From: Eleusine coracana subsp. coracana
Taxonomy: Eukaryota; Streptophyta; Magnoliopsida; Poales; Poaceae
DNA length: 64,000 nucleotides
NCBI GenBank assembly: GCA_032690845.1
Contig: CM064424.1
Location: 31,606,228-31,670,227, forward strand
Direction: 5' to 3'
This document shows, piece after piece, positions 57,136 to 64,000 of the stretch. The notes under the pieces are model-generated. The model ran no database searches. It saw only the letters and a list, made by a program, of their open reading frames with translations, and was not told the DNA's origin. The translations under genes were made by a program, and so were the position numbers. The number at the start of each line of letters is the position of its first letter. The stretch's first letter is position 1.

Positions 57136-57980
57136 CTGCCGGAATAAAGTTTTGCAAGGGTGAGTTAAAACTTAATATCCCACTAAGCATACATGCTCTA
57201 AGTAGCATAAGGAATGATTGGTAAAAGAAAAGATATGAGGTTCCCGATCCGTTTAACGACCGGTAACGACAATTCCTGCGGTTGACGGATTAACCCGCAG
57301 AGATGAGCAAAAACACCGAGCTTTTGGACAAAATAAAATTTTTGTATTTTACAAATGTTGTGGAGAATTTCATCACCTTTCCAACGCATACTCACACATA
57401 TCCATCCAATAAAGTCTCTAAGAGTTATGATCATCCAAAGACAGGGGACAGAAATGAAGCAATTTCTGAACTTCCACAAAAGGTTACTGTTTTTGCAAAA
57501 TTTGACCCAGTTCCAGATTTTTATAGGACAAACTTCCTAAAAAAACTTTCCAAAAACCTCAGCTTGTCTAATGAACTACACGTGGTTAGTGTACTTGCAA
57601 GAGATCCATTTCAGAAACAATACATCAAATTCAAAAGAAACAAGCCAAAATAACAATGACACTTTATGCCCAGGTATTTACCCACCTGGAAGGCAGCCGA
57701 CGTTTAAACGCATTCGGTCCACGCATCAATCAAAGCCCAGGTCTTCGCCCACCCGGAAGGCTTTCGGTATTTATAGTGCAGCCAATCCGCGCAACATGAC
57801 GTACCTTTGTCGAAGAATTCATAGTTGCAAATAATTTAAACAAACATAACCCAGGGTTAGCTTTTGTCACCTACTACAAGACTCTTATATGGGCACTACT
57901 AGTTCGTACATCACCGTAAGGCGTAAAAACGGCTTGTTTATATTTCAAAATGCTCATTTGTGTGTAGCTTATCCCAAGAC
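57136..57980 (-). other. Leader next to the primer-binding site of the Tekay-like element
   Basis: This is a non-coding stretch of about 845 bp. Short frames on both strands (60-116 codons) have no motifs. A pair of near-repeats (gcccaggtatttacccacctggaagg and gcccaggtcttcgcccacccggaagg types, about 57667 and 57727) is the only structure noticed. Confidence 0.55.
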
Positions 57981-57994
57981 GGCTCTAATACCAG
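57981..57994 (-). other. Primer-binding site, initiator-Met type
   Basis: The minus strand reads ctggtattagagcc, one change from TGGTATCAGAGCC, beside the LTR remnant. Confidence 0.8.
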
Positions 57995-57997
57995 TTG

Positions 57998-58061
57998 TGA
58001 TAACCCTACTCTGAAAAGTAGAGTATGTCGCACAGGATCGCCTCAGAAGATGATTAACGAA
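57998..58061 (-). repeat. Remnant of the 5' LTR of the Tekay-like element
   Basis: This 64-bp stretch (tgataaccctactc and agtagagtatgtcgcacagg) matches the outer end of the 3' LTR at 47653-47716. Beyond 58061 the match stops and a plus-strand coding relic begins, so the rest of the 5' LTR was deleted or replaced. Confidence 0.85.
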
Positions 58062-58738
58062 GTGGTGCTACACCACCGGTCTCCACCACCGTGGCTTTCC
58101 TACACTTTTGTGGAATTTGCTACGCTTGCTGGGCTACGACGAGCCACCCTCCTACATGGGCTGCGAGATCCACTGCCACGGGGTGACTCTTGCTGAGGTG
58201 CACATCAGCGTGTCCACCCACCCGCGCAACCTTGACATGGCGAGGATGGAGAGCACGGCGATTTGTGGGAGCCTTCATGAGAGCTTAGAGAGAGTCACCC
58301 ACAGGGCTCTCATTCACTTCCGCGGGCACCACACAGCTGCGCTCTTTGGGACTCCGTTTGAGATGATTCCCAACTGGCACCAGGCCAACCCGGTCTGGTA
58401 GAGGCGCGTGAGGCGCATCGCCCATGATGACTACCCAACGTATCACGCAGGGTACCACCGTGTGTCCCACTACTCCGAGTACCTCGTCAACTTGGATGAG
58501 GAGGCTAGCAGCCACAGCAGGATCCTACTGGCTGAAGCTGAGCAGGTCTGGGTGCAGAGGAATGATCTGCAGACACAGGTTGACGCACAATAGAGGGAGA
58601 TTCAGCGGCTCAACGCTGCTCTTGAGGCGAGTGAGACTCGCGTTACTGAGGTCACCGGACAGCGCGACACGCTCGCGTAGGAGGTTGATAGACATGGCGC
58701 GCTTATGCAGCAGCGCGCCAACCATAACAAGCACTTGC
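58062..58738 (+). pseudogene. Degenerate retroelement ORF with coiled coil
   Basis: Plus-strand reading (58075-58738) gives YDEPPSYMGCEIHCHGVTL, AEVHISVSTHPRNLDM and LHESLERVTHRALIHF, then after a stop at 58399 YHRVSHYSEYLVNLDEEA, and after a further stop a coiled coil (REIQRLNAALEASETRVTEV). The first part recalls an accessory ORF I have seen with grass gypsy elements, but I cannot name its family with confidence. Three TAG codons (58399, 58591, 58678) look like CAG to TAG changes. The ORF is cut at 58738 by the LTR of the next element. Possible target duplication CTTGC at 58734-58738, partner not visible. Confidence 0.6.
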
Positions 58739-59376
58739 TGATGAGGACATCAACGACATACGAACAACGACGATGGAAGACGGCGCGCCAAACCAAGTTG
58801 TCACGCCTCCACCTCTCGTCGTCACGCCTTCTCAAGATATGGACCCATCTTCCGACGAGACGACGACGTACAAGGGCCCAATCACTAGAGCTCGAGCCCA
58901 GGAATTGAAGATGGTTTGGATGCTAAGGAATGACGGCCCAGGATGACGCCCGCAAAGGCCCAAGTAGCCCAAGTCACGCGACTACCTCTCCACCGCACGC
59001 CTCTCTACTTCAGCCGACCCTAGATGCCACGCTCCCCCTATTTAGTCAAGGGTTGTGCCCCTTGTAATCTTTGAGTTTTGTTTTAAGATTAGCTTAGCTA
59101 TTCATCCGTCTCTCGATGTGAATTCAAAACTCCACCTTCGTGCAATACATCAGATTGCTCGCCTCTAATTCTTGCTCGTTCTTCGATTGCGCGTAAGAAT
59201 TGATCCTCATGATCAGGTTGATCTTGTTTACTGCAAGGTTAATATCCTCCGAATGTTGGTTCAGCGATTGCATTGGCGCTTCGGGCTTGCTCGTCGTAGT
59301 CGGATCGTGAGGGTCGACATCCACCGAATCGAAGTTATCTACACTCGCCGAAAGATCGGGCACTCTACACCTATCA
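58739..59376 (+). repeat. 5' LTR of the CRM-like element, with Pol-tail reading frame
   Basis: The LTR is 638 bp, begins TGATGAGGACATC (identical to the LTR start of the derivative at 33724-46795) and ends CTACACCTATCA. An open frame inside it reads a Pol C-terminal tail, SQDMDPSSDETTTYKG then GPITRARAQELK (about 58790-58905). So in the 3' copy pol would run into the LTR. A TATA-like ccctatttagtc is near 59035. Confidence 0.8.
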
Positions 59377-59378
59377 AG

Positions 59379-59390
59379 TGGTATCAGAGC
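59379..59390 (+). other. Primer-binding site, initiator-Met tRNA
   Basis: The sequence is a perfect tggtatcagagc, two bases after the LTR. Confidence 0.93.
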
Positions 59391-60345
59391 CATGTTTCTT
59401 GGTGAGGTTATCCAAGTCCACATAAACCAAAAACTACAAAAATAATTTTACCCCAGTACGGTTTTGAGCCTCGCACTTTTGTTCAATAATTTGCGTTGTT
59501 GAGTTTTTGTGCTATCGCTTTTGATCGTTGCTGGTACCCGGTGTTTCATCGTTTTCTCCTCATCATTGTCATATCCTTCCACCACATCGTGTGTTTTGCC
59601 ACAATTTGCTTTCCGCCACATCTGTTGTCTCCGCCTCGCTCTCCTACTTGGCCGCGCGTAACGAGTCTTGCTGAGTTGCGTTTTGGTCAGCCGATCACTT
59701 GCCAAATTTTGCCGCCGCACCATGAGTCCGGGTCAATCACGTGACTCGTTGCATCCAACTCGGTTACGTGGTAAACCGCCCCCCCTCGCCTTGTGTTGTG
59801 TTCTGCTCAATCTCCGTTTATCCCTACTCTTTTAATTATCGTTTTACCCCTGCCTAAAAAAAAAAGTGTCTATGCATTGTTTTTTTCTTCACACTCCCCT
59901 GACATAGGTTAAAAAAAAAGAGGGGCAGAAGAAAAAAAAAAGAGAGAAAAAAAAAGAGCGCTTGAGCACCATAGGCGACACGTTACTGTTCTTTATCCTT
60001 CTTCGGATCCGTTTGTTCCGATTCTTCTTCTTTCCTCTTCCACTTGTGCCGGCAGCAATCTTTTCGCGTTTAGCACCTTTATTCAGCTTTGCAGTTATTG
60101 TTTGAATTGTGCTAACCCTTGATTGAGTGCAGCCTCCTAGCTCCACAAATTTTCTACTACGAGCAGGTTTTTGTTTCACCACGCAATCGCTCCTCCAATC
60201 TTTCACCGGTTTTACCTGTGGTTGCAGTTCACACTTGCGTGCTTGGTAAGGACGGGTAAGGATTTGATAACAGCTTTTTGATTGACCTTTTCATCCACCA
60301 CTCACCTCTCATCGTAGGATCTTTTTCTGTATTGCTTGTGTTTCT
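59391..60345 (+). other. Leader of the CRM-like element
   Basis: This is 955 bp without a supported gene. It contains A-rich tracts (59850-59960). A 105-codon frame on the opposite strand (60206-59889) has no motifs and a homopolymer tail. Confidence 0.65.
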
Positions 60346-61582
60346 ATGGCAGAAAACAACTCGAAGTCGGAGGAGCTCACCCTCCAAGAAGTCCAGGCGC
60401 AGGTTGAAGGTCTACAAAACGACATGAAGACGATGCACGAGAGACTTGACTCCATGATTACTTCGTCGAACGAGCGTTTTGATCAGCTCGACCTTGCTGA
60501 TACGGCTGCCCACACCACGCTCGCGACGATCATGACTCGTCTTGAGGCCATGTCAACGCAACTTGGGACCATGACGACGCAGCTCACGGAGTTGCAAACT
60601 GCACGCGACTACGGCGCCGACACCGAGCAGGATCACGCCAATCGTCATGGTCATGCTCGTAGGGTACGTGTTCCTACTATGATTCTTTTGGCAGAATTAA
60701 ATTTCGTATTCCCACTTTTACTGGCAATATGATCCGGGTGCTTATCTTGATTGGGAATTAGAGGTTGAACAAAAATTTGCATGCCATGATATCCCTGCTA
60801 ATTTACAAGTTAAGGCTGCTATTAGTGAATTTACTGAATTTGCTTTACTTTGGTGGCGTGAGTATAGACAAAAATATCCTAATAATGTTCCAGCCACTTG
60901 GACGGCATTAAAAGCTGCTATGCGTCGTCGTTTTGTGCCGTCATATTATGCTAGAGATTTGCTTAATCAAATGCAGCACTTTCAACAAGGTTCACAATCT
61001 GTAGAGGATTATTATCAAGCTTTGCAAAAGGGTATGATTCGCTGTGGTTTAGTTGAACTAGAGGATGCTGCTATGGCTCGCTTTAGGGGTGGGTTAAATC
61101 ATGAAATTCAGAACATTCTTGATTATAAGAATTATGATGATATCACCACCTTGTTTGAATATGCTTGTAAAGCTGAACGTGAAGTGCAGGATCGACAATC
61201 TTCGTCAAGACCTAACACTTTTGCAGGGTCCAAGGCGCCTTCAGCTCCACGATCGGCGCCTCCTTCCACGTCACGCGACCACACTGCGACCTCGTCCAAG
61301 TCGAGTGCTCCACCCATGGCCAGATCTGTCTCGACCGCGCCGTCCTCCTCGTCGTCTGGACGAGCTCGAGATACTCAGTGTTACCGTTGCAAAGGATTTG
61401 GTCATGTGATACGTGATTGTCCAAACAAACGAACTATGTTGATTCGTGATGACGGTGAGTATTCTTCTGCTAGTGATTCTGAGGATACTCTACATACTAT
61501 GCTTGCCACTAATCATGCAGATAATACGGAGCTTCATGTCGACTCTAGTGCCGCCGACAGGTATGCAACTCTTGTTGTGTAG
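60346..61582 (+). pseudogene. gag: CRM-like gag
   Basis: The start MAENNSKSEELTLQEV at 60346 follows the leader. An N-terminal coiled coil (QVEGLQNDMKTMHERLDSMI, MTRLEAMSTQLGTMTTQLTE) precedes the capsid region. Two frameshifts near 60690-60735 disrupt it where relatives read RIPTFTGN then YDPGAYLDWE. The frame resumes to 61582 with FTEFALLWWREYRQKYPNN, RRRFVPSYYARDLLNQMQ, GSQSVEDYYQALQKGMIRC, FRGGLNHEIQNILDYKNY, a Ser-rich linker, the zinc knuckle CYRCKGFGHVIRDC (61379-61420) and an acidic tail. A TAG at 61580 separates gag from pol where relatives read through. Confidence 0.88.
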
Positions 61583-64000
61583 CGTGTTCTTAGTACACAG
61601 GTCGTGCCAGACGAAAAGAATCAGCGCCACAACATTTTTCATATTAAAGGCGTTGTGCAAGAACGAGCGGTCCGTATAATCATCGATGGTGGCAGTTGTA
61701 ACAATTTGGCTAGTACGACCTTGGTGGAGCAGTTATCATTGCCAACAAGGAAGCATCCACATCCTTATCATGTTCAATGGCTTAATGATGGCGGCAAAAT
61801 AAAGGTAACACGCTCGGTACGTGTCCCTTTCTCTCTTGGTGCATATTCTGATTTTGTGGATTGTGATATTGTTCCAATGGAAGCATGCTCTTTGTTGCTT
61901 GAACGTCCTTGGCAATATGATGTTGATAGTGTTCATCATGGTCGCTCCAATTATTATTCCTTCATGTTTAAGGGTCAAAAAATTGTTATTCATCCTATGA
62001 TACCTGAACAAGTTCTAAAAGATGATATTGCTAGAGCGGCAAAAGCTGCAAAATTGATTAAATCACCACCTGTTGCACCTGTTCAACCTGAGATCAAATT
62101 GCATAACCCCATATTGCTTGCTACATGTACTGATTTTGATGAGTTACATGATGCTAATCTGCCCTGCTATGCGCTAGTTTGCTCTCGTATGCTTGTTTCA
62201 TTAGATGAGGCACCTATGTTGCATATTCCTCCTGCTATTGCTAACCTTCTGCAGGACTATAAAGATGTTTTTCCTGCTGAATTGCCACCGGGTCTTCCTC
62301 CTATTCATGGCATAGAACATCAGATTGATTTAATTCCAGGCGCACAGCTTCCTAATCGTGCCCCGTACCGTGCAAATCCTGAGGAGACAAAAGAAATTCA
62401 GCGTCAAGTGCAAGCATTGCTTGATAAAGGTTACATTCGTGAGTCTCTCAGTCCTTGTTTGGTTCCTGTTTTGCTTGTTCCTAAGAAAGATGGTTCTTGG
62501 CGTATGTGTGTAGATTGTCGTGCAATTAACAATATTACAATTCGTTATCGATATCCTATACCACGCCTTGATGATATGCTTGATGAACTTAGTGGTCCCA
62601 CAATTTTCTCTAAGGTTGATTTGCGTAGTGGTTACCATCAGATAAGAATGAAATTAGGAGATGAATGGAAAATGGCTTTTAAAACTAAATTTGGCTTGTA
62701 TGAATGGTTGGCTATGCCGTTTGGATTGTCTAATGCTCCCAGCACTTTTATGCGCTTAATGAATGACGTTCTTCGGCCTTTCATTGGAATATTTGTTGTT
62801 GTCTATTTTGACGATATCCTTATATACAGCAAATCCATGAATGAGCATTTAGATCATTTGCGTGCTGTTTTTGATGCTTTGCGTGCTGCTCGCTTATTTG
62901 GGAACATGGAAAAATGCACTTTTTTGCATGCAACGTGTTTCGTTTCTTGGCTATGTTGTTACTCCATAGGGCATTGAGGTGGATAGCAGCAAGGTGGACG
63001 CCATTCAGAGTTGGCCACAACCGACGACGGTCACACAGGTTCGTAGTTTTCTTGGTCTTGCAGGCTTCTATCATCATTTTGTGCGGGATTTCAGTTCTAT
63101 TGCTGCACCATTACATGAGCTGACCAAGAAGGGTGCGCCATTTGAGTGGGGTGCACCACAGGACGATGCATTCAACACTTTAAAGGAACGGTTAACTCAC
63201 GCTCCTCTCTTACAATTGCCTAATTTTGATAAAGTGTTTGAATTGGAATTTGATGCTAGTGGAATTGGTTTGGGTGCTGTTTTGTTACAAGATCCTAAAC
63301 CCATTGCTTATTTTAGTGAGAATTTAAGTGGTGCTGCTCTTAAATATTCCACTTATGATAAAGAACTTTATGCTTTAGTAAGAACTTTGCGAACATGGCA
63401 GCATTATTTATGGCCTCGCGAATTTATTATTCATTCTGATCATGAGGCTTTGAAACATATTAGAACCCAAACTAATCTGAACCCTCGGCATGCTAAATCG
63501 GTTGAATTTATTGAATCTTTTCCATACATCATTAAACATAAAAACGGGAAGGAAAATGTGATTGCCGATGCTTTGTCTCGTCGTTATACAATGTTGTCCC
63601 AATTAGACTTTAAAATCTTTGGTTTGCAAACTTTGAAAGATCAATATGTGAATGATGCTGATTTTCATGATATTATGATGCATTGTAAGGATGGCAAACC
63701 TTGGGGGAAATTTCATATGCAGGATGGGTTCCTGCTTCGTGCTAACAAGCTGTGTATTCTAGCTAGCTCGGTTCGTCTTTTGTTGTTACAGGAGGCGCAT
63801 GGAGGTGGTCTTATGGGTCATTTTGGCGTTTTCAAGACACATGAGGTGTTGGTCGATCACTTCTTTTGGCCACGGATGCGTCGTGATGTTGAGCGCCTTG
63901 TTGCCCGCTGTACTACATGTCAAAGAGCTAAATCCCGTTTGGGTAATCATGGTTTGTATATGCCCTTACCTGTTCCCTCTTCTCCTTGGCATGATATTTT
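61583..64000 (+). pseudogene. pol: CRM-like protease, reverse transcriptase, RNase H, integrase start
   Basis: Protease: IIDGGSCNNLAS (61676-61711) with the DGGS active-site form of this family, and LLLERPWQYD. RT: VPKKDGSWRMCVDCRAINNI, FSKVDLRSGYHQIRMK, FGLSNAPSTFMRLMN and YFDD (62804-62815). A frameshift in a T tract at about 62923-62928 (one T too many against the family frame) and a TAG near 62968 follow. RNase H: LEFDASGIGLGAVLLQ, STYDKELYALVRTLRTWQHY, HSDHEALK and GKENVIADALSRR (63240-63580). Integrase zinc finger: HGGGLMGHFGVFKTHEVLVD with the CTTCQRAKS cysteines (63798-63935), then the window ends before the catalytic core. Apart from those two defects the frame is well kept. Confidence 0.9.

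Larger units (their letters stand above)
47653..58061 (-). mobile_element. Tekay-like chromovirus, minus strand, 5' LTR mostly lost
   Basis: The minus-strand order is LTR remnant (58061-57998), primer-binding site, leader with a coiled-coil ORF, gag, protease, RT, RNase H, integrase with chromodomain, polypurine tract and a 3.9-kb 3' LTR (51561-47653). The long LTR, protein motifs and chromodomain fit the Del/Tekay group. Only 64 bp of the 5' LTR remain. Catalytic substitutions and stops make it dead. The left flank is the Tat-like gag ending CGATG (47648-47652). Confidence 0.88.
58739..64000 (+). mobile_element. CRM-like chromovirus, 5' LTR to integrase start, cut by window edge
   Basis: 5' LTR (58739-59376), initiator-Met primer-binding site, leader, gag with zinc knuckle, protease, RT, RNase H and the integrase zinc finger are visible before the window ends. 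RT and RNase H spellings (GDEWKMAFKTKFGLYEWLAM, LRPFIGIFVVVYFDD, YKELYALVRTL-like) fit the CRM/related chromovirus branch as remembered. Stops and frameshifts in gag, at the gag-pol border and in RT show that it is inactive. It is the youngest-looking autonomous-type copy in the window. Confidence 0.85.

Noticed and set aside
59889..60206. 105-codon minus-strand frame in the CRM-like leader
   Set aside because: Lysine- and phenylalanine-rich because of A/T homopolymers; no motif.
58739..64000. Evidence of a centromere
   Set aside because: A CRM-like element alone does not prove centromeric location; no satellite array is present in the window.

Overview
The window is a stack of nested LTR retrotransposons with no host gene that I can find. 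The lineages (Athila- and Tat-like Ty3/gypsy, SIRE-like Ty1/copia, Tekay- and CRM-like chromoviruses, and large non-autonomous derivatives) and their plant primer-binding sites point to intergenic heterochromatin of a plant with a large genome, most likely a grass. The kingdom is firm from the element families. The grass assignment rests on remembered family resemblance. Every gag or pol I can follow carries stops, frameshifts, deletions or interruptions, so no complete open element is present.

Left part (1-13010). A minus-strand Athila-like element (1-5558) runs off the left edge and carries a gypsy pol-tail/LTR fragment inside it. It is followed by the 3' end and LTR of a plus-strand Tat-like element (to 6442), then by minus-strand Tat-like pol, protease and gag remains (6443-10903) that contain a solo SIRE-like LTR. 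A minus-strand SIRE-like deletion derivative (10904-13010) comes next.

Middle part (13011-33180). A minus-strand Tat-like element has three LTR copies in a row, separated only by about 47 bp that carry the primer-binding site. The first LTR is split by a 4.7-kb non-autonomous element (14053-18790, target duplication CTGAT). The second is split by a 10-kb SIRE-like copia element (20101-30161, target duplication GAATC). Degenerate integrase follows the third.

Right-middle part (33181-58061). A plus-strand Tat-like element begins inside that integrase. Its gag is split first by a minus-strand chromovirus-like deletion derivative (33724-46795, target duplication AGATC), which itself contains a 9-kb non-autonomous Athila-related element (36165-45306). 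The gag then stops at a minus-strand Tekay-like chromovirus (47653-58061) with a 3.9-kb LTR, chromodomain and dead catalytic residues.

Right end (58062-64000). A degenerate coiled-coil ORF is interrupted by the 5' LTR, gag and pol of a plus-strand CRM-like chromovirus that runs off the right edge.

The most unusual signal is not a gene. Two related families (the Athila-like element and the 9-kb non-autonomous element) carry 15 pairs of a short palindrome centred on CCGATCGG, with pair members 21 bp apart (20 bp in three cases), in LTRs, internal non-coding DNA and even inside gag/pol. SIRE-like LTRs carry a different palindrome (ACGGAAGTTCCGT-like), partly with the same 21-bp phase. Two families also show duplications of the primer-binding site.
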